DNA of 64,000 nucleotides from Flavobacterium saccharophilum (GTDB lineage: Bacteria > Bacteroidota > Bacteroidia > Flavobacteriales > Flavobacteriaceae), in contig NZ_FRBY01000004.1 in the NCBI RefSeq assembly GCF_900142735.1, positions 62,001-126,000 on the forward strand, in the 5' to 3' direction. Position 1 is the stretch's first letter; each line of letters opens with the position of its first letter. Made by a program: the position numbers and the translations under genes. This document shows positions 8,522-18,985 of the stretch, piece by piece. The notes under the pieces are model-generated. The model saw only the letters and a list, made by a program, of their open reading frames with translations. It did no database searches and had not been told where the DNA came from.

Positions 8522-8552
8522 ATAACCTCCTTGTTTTTTGCCGGGAGGTTAT
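8522..8552 (+). terminator. Hairpin between thioredoxin-like and DUF2024 genes
   Basis: A 9-bp stem ATAACCTCC / GGAGGTTAT with a 13-nt loop follows the stop codon by a few bases. No T-run follows, so it is more likely a 3'-stabilising or partial terminator structure than a full stop, allowing uneven expression of the two genes. Confidence 0.5.
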
Positions 8553-8594
8553 CAGTGTCTTTAAAATACAATATATAAAACAGAAATATAAATT

Positions 8595-8858
8595 ATGAAA
8601 GTAGCTGTATGGGATACTTATGTAACCCGAAAAGATGGAAAAATTATGCACTTTGATATTCTTGTTGACGAGAATACAGTTGATACAGAAAAAATTTTTG
8701 AATATGGAAAAACCTACCTCAAATCAGTTGCGCAGGAAGGCCAGCCCCTTACTTCAGAGGAGTGCAGGTTCTGTCACATAGACAAAGCACCTGACGATGT
8801 AGAGAATCAAATACTAAAAAACGGTTTCTCTATCATTGAAATGGAAGGCTGTTACTGA
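8595..8858 (+). CDS. DUF2024 family protein
   Basis: An 87-residue cytosolic protein beginning MKVAVWDTYVTRKDGKIMHFDILV, the signature of DUF2024 (PF09630), a small alpha/beta fold without known function. It carries a C57-x-x-C60-H61 cluster (EECRFCHIDKA) and a final C86. The CxxCH would be a haem-attachment motif in an exported protein, but there is no signal peptide, so a metal or redox role is more likely. Its position between a CPVC thioredoxin-like protein and a Cys-rich MarR regulator supports a thiol or metal stress role (inference). Confidence 0.85.
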   Translation: MKVAVWDTYVTRKDGKIMHFDILVDENTVDTEKIFEYGKTYLKSVAQEGQPLTSEECRFCHIDKAPDDVENQILKNGFSIIEMEGCY

Positions 8859-8886
8859 TAATTCATTCAAAAGGATTATTAATTGT

Positions 8887-8926
8887 ATAGACTGAAAGTG
8901 TGGGGGCTTTCAGTCTATTTTATTTG
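8887..8926 (+). terminator. Terminator/attenuator before the MarR gene
   Basis: A perfect 12-bp stem ATAGACTGAAAG / CTTTCAGTCTAT with an 8-nt loop, followed by TTTATTT. It sits only 16 bp before the MarR start codon at 8934, with no obvious promoter in between, so MarR expression would depend on read-through of this hairpin. Confidence 0.75.
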
Positions 8927-8933
8927 ACATAAT

Positions 8934-9539
8934 ATGAAAAATATTTTCGATTTAGAAACACAAAATGATAGCCTGGATGCCAAAATTACAGCAGGTTTTG
9001 AACGCCTGTCTCAGGTTTTCAGAGTTTTGCTTTGGGAAAAAGCAAAAAACAATGATTTGAGTCCGATTCAGATCCAGCTTTTGATTTTTATAAAATATCA
9101 TTCTGCAAACAAAGCAACGGTGAGCTACCTTGCCAAGGAGTTCAACTTGGCAAAAGCCACGGTAAGTGACTCTATAAGGGTATTGGAGCAAAAAAAATAC
9201 ATTACCAAAGTGCCACACACAGAAGACTCAAGAAGCTCAACTATAGCACTTACTCCCGAGGGAATTCAGGTGGTGGATCTGACCGAAAATTTTACAGATC
9301 CGGTCTATGATATCATAGCTTCAACAGCAGAAAAGGATAAGATTATTTTATGGAGAAGTATCACTTCTTTTATCCAGCAGTTAAATCACATTCAGATCAT
9401 AAGTGCACAGAATAGCTGCAGTACATGCGATTATTTTGAACAGGAAAATGGCAGCAATCACTGCAGGCTTTTGCAGATCAGATTAAAAACGGAAGATATT
9501 AAACTGGACTGTCAGGAGCATAAGCCTGCACGCTTATAG
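8934..9539 (+). CDS. MarR family transcriptional regulator with C-terminal Cys cluster
   Basis: A 201-residue protein. Residues about 20-150 form a MarR winged helix (LSPIQIQLLIFIKYH..ATVSYLAKEFNLAKATVSDSIRVLEQKKYI..SSTIALTPEG). An extra tail of about 40 residues holds all four cysteines of the protein: C162-x2-C165, C177 and C193, with H176 and H196 beside them. Such a cluster suggests a zinc or Fe-S site or a thiol switch that controls DNA binding (inference). It is the third gene of the thioredoxin/DUF2024 operon and probably represses it through the inverted repeat at 8223-8241. Its stop overlaps the stop region of the convergent MocR gene by 6 bp. Confidence 0.88.
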   Translation: MKNIFDLETQNDSLDAKITAGFERLSQVFRVLLWEKAKNNDLSPIQIQLLIFIKYHSANKATVSYLAKEFNLAKATVSDSIRVLEQKKYITKVPHTEDSRSSTIALTPEGIQVVDLTENFTDPVYDIIASTAEKDKIILWRSITSFIQQLNHIQIISAQNSCSTCDYFEQENGSNHCRLLQIRLKTEDIKLDCQEHKPARL

Positions 9540-10946
9540 ATATACGGATAGGGCTGTAATTCCTTCTTCCATCTGTTGTTCGGTCAATGAAGCATATCCC
9601 AGACGAAATCCGCAGACGATATTGTCAAAACTAAATTTTTCTGGATGCATTATTTTTATTCCTTTGCTCAAAAGTTCGTTGCAGAGAAAATCGACATTAA
9701 TATTTTTATTAGGTACTAACCAAAATGCCAGGCCTCCTTCAGGCTTAACAAAAGTAGCTTTATCGCTTAGATGCAGTCTGCACAGGCTTTCAAAATAATC
9801 TCTTTTTGCTTTATAAATAAGATTTGTTTTTTTAAGATGTCTTTTAATTTTTCCTTCATTGATAAGGCTCAGGACGGCTTCTTCCATAATATTATCTCCT
9901 TGAACATCAATGATTTTTCGGTGTTTTGCGATTTTTTGAATGTTTTCAGGTGAACTTACAACATATCCGATACGCAGTGCGGGGGCAACAATTTTGCTCA
10001 AAGTTCCTATGTAAATAAAATGTCTGGCACTGTCATAGCTCGAGATGGGAAGGATAGGTCTTTGTCCGAAATGGAATTCATTGTCATAATCATCTTCAAT
10101 TATGGTGAATCCATACTGATTAGACAATTCAATAAGTCTTAATCGTTTCTTTAGGCTCATTGTCACTGTAGTAGGAAATTGATGATGCGGTGTTACATAG
10201 ATTGCTTTGATACCGCTATATGTTTTTAGATAATCTTCAACCTGATCCAGATCCAGTCCATCAGAGACAACGCTAACAGGAAGTAGTGATGCCCCGGCAT
10301 TTTCAAAGGCTTCCCAGGCTGGTTTGTAACCTGGATTTTCAATAATGACAAAATCACCTTTGGAGAGCAGGCAGTGTGCCGCCAGATACATTGCCATTTG
10401 GCTGCCGCGCGTTATACAGATCTGCTCGAATGCTACATTCATTCCTCTTTTAAAATTTAGCATCTGTACAATGGCTTTTCTAAACTCTATGTTACCCAGT
10501 TCATTGCTGTAGCCCATAATCTGCCATCGCGATTTCCTGTTGAATATTTCCCTGTACGCCCTAGCCAGATCATTCATCGGGGCAAGCCGGCTGTCGGGAA
10601 AACCATCATCAAATACCAGATGTGGCTTCAGTTTTTCAGTTGCTTCGCTTATGTGGTTCAGCTTTTGTGCTTCTGAAATAATTTCGGGAAGCACATCGGC
10701 TATAAAAGTTCCTTTTCTATCAATTGTAACCAGCCAGCCTTCAGCAATAAGTACGTCCAGCGCTTCGATCACTGTATTGCGGTTTACATTTAATAGTCCC
10801 GCAAGCTGACGGCTTCCGGGCAGAGCGTTGCCCCTGGATAATTTCCCTGATTTTACTGCACTGATAATCGCATCAGCGATTTGCAGATACACTGCCTTGT
10901 CTGATTTTTTATCTAAATGAATTTCGAATTGCCATGGTCTGAGCAT
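9534..10946 (-). CDS. MocR-type (GntR HTH plus aminotransferase-like) PLP-dependent regulator
   Basis: A 470-residue fusion: N-terminal GntR winged helix (about residues 12-80, KAVYLQIADAIISAVKSGKLSRGNALPGSRQLAGLLNVNRNTVIEA in part) and a class I aminotransferase-like domain (about 110-465). The PLP-binding lysine is present as K318 in GTLSKIVAP. MocR proteins sense PLP and sometimes an amine and act as activators or repressors. Nearby YggS (PLP homeostasis) and AACTGGA/TGGACTA sites at several local promoters point to a local regulon, possibly PdxR-like. The promoter region 10947-10997 has its own TGGACTAT and TGGTCTAT elements, consistent with autoregulation. Confidence 0.92.
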   Translation of the reverse strand: MLRPWQFEIHLDKKSDKAVYLQIADAIISAVKSGKLSRGNALPGSRQLAGLLNVNRNTVIEALDVLIAEGWLVTIDRKGTFIADVLPEIISEAQKLNHISEATEKLKPHLVFDDGFPDSRLAPMNDLARAYREIFNRKSRWQIMGYSNELGNIEFRKAIVQMLNFKRGMNVAFEQICITRGSQMAMYLAAHCLLSKGDFVIIENPGYKPAWEAFENAGASLLPVSVVSDGLDLDQVEDYLKTYSGIKAIYVTPHHQFPTTVTMSLKKRLRLIELSNQYGFTIIEDDYDNEFHFGQRPILPISSYDSARHFIYIGTLSKIVAPALRIGYVVSSPENIQKIAKHRKIIDVQGDNIMEEAVLSLINEGKIKRHLKKTNLIYKAKRDYFESLCRLHLSDKATFVKPEGGLAFWLVPNKNINVDFLCNELLSKGIKIMHPEKFSFDNIVCGFRLGYASLTEQQMEEGITALSVYL

Positions 10947-10997
10947 GTGGACTATCTGTTTTTATGAAAACGGCATTGCGCCGATAGACCAAATTTA
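10947..10997 (-). promoter_or_regulatory. MocR gene promoter with TGGACTAT/TGGTCTAT elements
   Basis: On the minus strand TAAATTTG (10997-10990) matches the -7 consensus. It merges into TTTGGTCTATC (10993-10983), while GTGGACTAT lies on the plus strand at 10947-10955, giving opposed half-sites flanking the start region. These resemble PdxR/MocR-type boxes. Site assignment is by eye. Confidence 0.45.
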
Positions 10998-11103
10998 CAA
11001 TAATTTTGTATGGCATTCCTGTTAAGTTACAAAAGAACACAATCAATTTGGACAGAATAATCATTTGTAGCTAAGATTATTGCTGTTTTACTAAAGATTT
11101 TTG

Positions 11104-11841
11104 TTAGTCTGCACTAATGTTATCACGCTGCTTGCTGTTTTTTAATTCCAGTTCGGCGAGAATGTATTTTTTCATTGTTGTATTACTGTAATCTCTCGCT
11201 TGAGCATATGAAATGGCATACTGTCTTGGAATCTGTTGAAGATGTGAAGGAAAAACGCTGAGGAATTTATCATAATAACGGTCCAGTTCATTTCGATCAG
11301 GCATTTCGAATTTTAGTTGTACCTGAAATCTCCTAAGAAGGGCAGAATCAATTATGTCATAAAAATTTGTAGCACAGATCAATATGCTATTCGTAGGGAA
11401 GTAATCAATAAGTTGAATTATGCTGTTGACTAGTCTTCTCATTTCAGCGACATCCTTATCATCACTCTCCCGGCTTCTTGCAATCTGATCAAATTCATCC
11501 AAAAACAACACTGCATTTTCTCTTGCTGCTTTATCAAATAACAACTTGACATTTTTTGAAGTTTCTCCAATTCTGGCATTAATCAATGTACTAAGATTGA
11601 TGATGATAATATTTTTTTTCAATGCTGCCGCCATAGCTTTTGCAGTAGCCGTTTTACCACATCCGCTTGGGCCATGAAGGAGAATTTTATTATCTATAGG
11701 AAGGTTAAACTCCTGTAGTTCTTTAAAGTATTTATGTTCTTTAATGATTTGTAATAGAGCAGTTTTGTTGTGCTCGCTGAAAAAAAGATCATCCAGTTGT
11801 ATTTTTTCAATATCATTTATAGTTAGCTCCTGTAAGTTCAT
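11104..11841 (-). CDS. AAA+ family ATPase
   Basis: A 245-residue single AAA+ module. Visible motifs: Walker A GPSGCGKT (57-64, K63), Walker B VLFLDE (111-116), sensor 1 ATN (N159), and an arginine finger in SALLRRF (R170/R171). The order and the central AAA core resemble FtsH/Vps4-like ATPases, but there is no protease domain or transmembrane segment and only a short N-terminal extension, so it may be a free-standing remodelling ATPase. Its partner is not evident. It lies directly downstream of yggS (29-bp gap, same strand) and is probably co-transcribed with it. Confidence 0.85.
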   Translation of the reverse strand: MNLQELTINDIEKIQLDDLFFSEHNKTALLQIIKEHKYFKELQEFNLPIDNKILLHGPSGCGKTATAKAMAAALKKNIIIINLSTLINARIGETSKNVKLLFDKAARENAVLFLDEFDQIARSRESDDKDVAEMRRLVNSIIQLIDYFPTNSILICATNFYDIIDSALLRRFQVQLKFEMPDRNELDRYYDKFLSVFPSHLQQIPRQYAISYAQARDYSNTTMKKYILAELELKNSKQRDNISAD

Positions 11842-11870
11842 GCGGTTTACTTTAATATTATGTTTTGCAC

Positions 11871-12602
11871 TTATGAAATCAGATTTTCATTCCAGATTTC
11901 TTTTCCTAAAAAACGATTTCCAAATATGGATGTGCCAATTCTCACCATATTTGAACCTTCTTCGATGGCCAATTCAAGATCCTGCGACATTCCCATGGAA
12001 AGCTTTAGATCTTTTAGATTGTTGTTTTTCTGCGTATAAATAAGATCTCTGATTTCTCGGAGCAGGGTAAGGGAGGGCCTCATTTTTTCCTTTTCCACAT
12101 CCAAAAGTCCAATGGTCATTAGTCCCTTAATTTTAAGGGTTTCATATTTTTTTATTTGTTCAATAAAGGGAAGTATCTGATCGGGTGTAATCCCAAATTT
12201 GCTTTCTTCAAAAGAAGTATTGATCTGAATAAAAACATCAATTGACCTGTTTTCCTTTTGTAGTTGCCTGTCGAGTTCCTGAGCAAGACCCAACCGGTCA
12301 AGTGACTGAATACATGTGACATATTTGAGGACCTCTTTTACTTTGTTGGTCTGCAAATGACCTATGAAATGTCGTTCTATAGTAAGATCCTTCAAAGCAG
12401 CATGCTTAGCACTAAATTCCTGTACTTTATTTTCACCGATAAGATTTTCACCGGCCTCAATTGCTATGCGAATCAAATCAGGCGTTACTGTTTTGACAGC
12501 AAGAAGCAGCGTTACATCGGAACGTTGACGTCCTGACATTTTACATGCGTCTTCAATTCTTTGGTGCACCTGCCTTAAATTGGAAATAATCTTCTCTTTC
12601 AT
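11871..12602 (-). CDS. yggS: YggS family PLP homeostasis protein (PLPBP)
   Basis: 243 residues when started at the ATG at 12602 (MKEKIISNLRQVHQRIEDAC), the usual N-terminus of the family. A longer frame opens at 12632, but a TAACTTTG -7 element lies at 12615-12608 between the two starts, so the shorter form fits better. The PLP-binding lysine is K37 (LLLAVKTV). Other family blocks are GENKVQEF, HFIGHLQTNK, IQINTSFEESKFG and LSMGMSQDLELAIEEGSNMVRIGTSIFG. YggS binds PLP without known catalysis and buffers B6 vitamers. Together with the MocR gene nearby it suggests local PLP-linked control. Confidence 0.92.
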   Translation of the reverse strand: MKEKIISNLRQVHQRIEDACKMSGRQRSDVTLLLAVKTVTPDLIRIAIEAGENLIGENKVQEFSAKHAALKDLTIERHFIGHLQTNKVKEVLKYVTCIQSLDRLGLAQELDRQLQKENRSIDVFIQINTSFEESKFGITPDQILPFIEQIKKYETLKIKGLMTIGLLDVEKEKMRPSLTLLREIRDLIYTQKNNNLKDLKLSMGMSQDLELAIEEGSNMVRIGTSIFGNRFLGKEIWNENLIS

Positions 12603-12907
12603 ACACGCAAAGTTAACAGCATAATGGCTCATATAGCAGATCCAGTTTTGATTATTTGATATAGTCCAGTTAATCTTTCCATATGAAGGTAAAATGATCC
12701 TGCCGAAAACTTTGATTGTTGATGGTGAAGTTAATTTTGGGTTGTTACTTTTGAAGTTGCATAAAGTATTTTTACAAAAGCAATTGAAAGAAGATAATTA
12801 AAAACCAGAAAATTTGAATTATTGTAAAAACTGGACTATTAACAAGTTAGTAATCCTAATTACTTTTGTGGTGTAATAATGTTTACAATAAATAATTAAT
12901 TTCAGCG
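12603..12907. promoter_or_regulatory. Divergent promoter region of yggS and the second thioredoxin-like gene
   Basis: On the minus strand, two AACTGGA half-sites (12671-12665 and 12647-12641, 24 bp apart in direct orientation) lie upstream of the TAACTTTG -7 element at 12615-12608, which is so close to the ATG at 12602 that the yggS mRNA would be leaderless or nearly so. On the plus strand, AACTGGAC (12829-12836), an AGTTAG..ATCCTAA element (12845-12859) and the -7 TACTTTTG (12861-12868) form the promoter of the thioredoxin-like gene. Segment 12845-12868 matches 8224-8247 at 20 of 24 positions. Confidence 0.6.
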
Positions 12908-13525
12908 ATGTCAAAATTTCATCTCAATATTCAAGAATTAGTTCAAGGGGAATTCGTAATGAATAAAGTAAATATAGCATTTGTATTTCAGGTAAATTGT
13001 CCCGGCTGCTTTATATATGGTATTCCCATTATGAATGAACTTTATAGATCATTTAAAGATAAGATTGGCTTTATTGGAGTAGCTACTGCTTTTGAAGACT
13101 TTGAATATAATAATAAAGCAAACTTAAAACTGTTATTAAATAACGGTACACTAGTTGGAGAAACCAAAAAATATTACACTACAAATTACGGACTTTCTAA
13201 CTATTTAGATATTCCGAACTTTCCAACAGCTTTTGACAGAATTACATCTTCTGAACAATTTATAGATGAAAATAAGATTGAGTTAATTTGTAATGCCATT
13301 CCTAATTTTATAAATTTTTCCGAAAAAGAAAAAGAGATTTTAGTAACAAAAGTAAAACAGTACTATTCTCAGATACCTGTAATAGCAGAAACATTTACAC
13401 TCAATCAATTAAAAGGTACTCCATCATTTATTATTTTCGATGACAAATACAATATTTTAGAGCAATATTTTGGTCATCAAAATGGGGATATTTTAAAAAC
13501 CAGATTAGAATATTTGCTATCTTAA
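12908..13525 (+). CDS. Thioredoxin-like fold protein (CPGC)
   Basis: A 205-residue cytosolic protein (no signal peptide) with a TlpA/thioredoxin-like fold: strand NIAFVFQVN leading to the redox motif C31-P-G-C34, and a late cis-proline segment LKGTPSFIIFDDKYNILEQYFGHQ. A middle insertion of about 90 residues separates the two halves, larger than in classical thioredoxin. The promoter is a near copy of the one before the small CPVC protein at 8283, so both are probably controlled by the same regulator(s). The ATG at 12908 follows the promoter by about 40 bp; an internal ATG at 12959 is a weaker alternative start. The substrate is unknown. Confidence 0.75.
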   Translation: MSKFHLNIQELVQGEFVMNKVNIAFVFQVNCPGCFIYGIPIMNELYRSFKDKIGFIGVATAFEDFEYNNKANLKLLLNNGTLVGETKKYYTTNYGLSNYLDIPNFPTAFDRITSSEQFIDENKIELICNAIPNFINFSEKEKEILVTKVKQYYSQIPVIAETFTLNQLKGTPSFIIFDDKYNILEQYFGHQNGDILKTRLEYLLS

Positions 13526-14365
13526 TTTAAGATTTTTTCGTACTAGTAAGTTTTACCGTAATGTCGCAAATTACAATTTGAAAAAATAATTAGTAACTCA
13601 AATTTTAGGTATACATTGGATATAAAATGTGCCAATTTTAATTCTATTTTCGGTCGCCAATGGCTAGAACTTTATCTGACCTGGCAGGGGTAATTTGCTA
13701 AGATTTTACCAGTAAATTCAAGACAATAGTACAACTTTTTGATACGATATAGATATATCCTTCATACCCTGTAGCTAGTTCCGTTATGCCTGCAAAGACA
13801 GTTGAATGATGATTACGACCTTTTATTAATGCTACATGCGTTGGACTACATAAGGCAGTAGTGTGAAAACGATTATAAGGCAAACCTTCAGATGCATCCT
13901 TGTCTATTGTCAGGGATGGAACTCCTCCTCCAAAAGTACTGAACTGTTCAAAAACCGCATCATCAATTAGGATTATGACAATATGTTGTTCTATGTGATA
14001 GTTTTAAAACGTTAGACTATTCAATTAATTAAATTTTTAAACTTACTTCTTCAAATTTAGTTTAAAAATGATCACGCGAGGAATTGCATCTTCTCGTTTA
14101 AAATTTAGTTATAGTATTTGAGCAATTTTAATTCCTATCGCTTTAGTAAAGTTTTTCTTTAAAATAACAGGAAATCTGTCAGTTAAAAATCTTACCCCTT
14201 TATTTTTATTCTTTTGTATTTTTTAATAAAAAAGCGGTAAAACGGTATTTTCGCTAAAATTAAAGCTGATTAAAATTGATAAAATAATTATTTTTTATCA
14301 ATTTTATTACACAGACTGTTTTTTATAATAAGTTTTTCTATGTATTTATTAAAAATTTAAATAAG
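13526..14365. other. Long intergenic region with sulfatase relic
   Basis: About 840 bp between the thioredoxin-like gene and the promoter of operon A. The only recognisable content is the decayed arylsulfatase fragment at 13698-14003 (minus strand). The rest is AT-rich sequence without a supported gene. The operon A promoter begins at 14366. Confidence 0.55.
13698..14003 (-). pseudogene. Arylsulfatase N-terminal fragment, decayed
   Basis: The minus-strand frame reads EQHIVIILIDDA, then TFGGGVPSLTIDKDASEGLPYNRFHTTA, then LCSPTHVALIKGRNHHS and ITELATGYEGY. This is the N-terminal part of a formylglycine sulfatase: the metal-binding DD pair and the C-x-P-x-R modification motif, here degraded to CSPTH. 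There is no start codon (a stop lies just upstream at 14006-14004) and the frame stops after about 100 residues of an expected 500 or more. It is therefore a relic, not a gene. It suggests that a sulfated-glycan function was once next to this locus. Confidence 0.8.
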
Positions 14366-14418
14366 CAACCGGTTGTGTATTGAAATGTTTTTTTATATTT
14401 GTAATAAATACACTTATT
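14366..14418 (+). promoter_or_regulatory. Promoter of xylan operon A with CAACCGGTTG operator
   Basis: The perfect palindrome CAACCGGTTG (14366-14375) overlaps the -33 TTG (14373-14375); TATATTTG (14394-14401) fits the -7 consensus with an 18-bp spacer. The stretch after the palindrome (TGTATTGA) and after -7 (TAATAAATACACTTATTA) is repeated almost exactly before operon B (55763-55817). The GH43 start is 90 bp downstream. Confidence 0.8.
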
Positions 14419-14491
14419 AGCTTTAGATTCAATTATTTTTTTATATAACCTAAACATTTCCGAGAGATGTTGTAATACAAGAACAATTAAA

Positions 14492-18951
<4,460 letters not shown>

Positions 18952-18985
18952 TTCCGAATCAAGAAACCCGGAAAACGAAAAGATT

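Noticed and set aside
8595..8858. CxxCH in DUF2024 as a cytochrome c haem site
   Set aside because: The protein has no export signal and family members are cytosolic, so covalent haem attachment is unlikely.
9502..9510. AACTGGACT inside the MarR coding region
   Set aside because: It encodes K-L-D-C of the Cys-rich tail; there is no promoter nearby, so it is not called as a MocR site.
13526..13697. Possible continuation of the sulfatase relic
   Set aside because: Translations in the three minus-strand frames give short pieces with stops and no block that I can match with confidence to a sulfatase.
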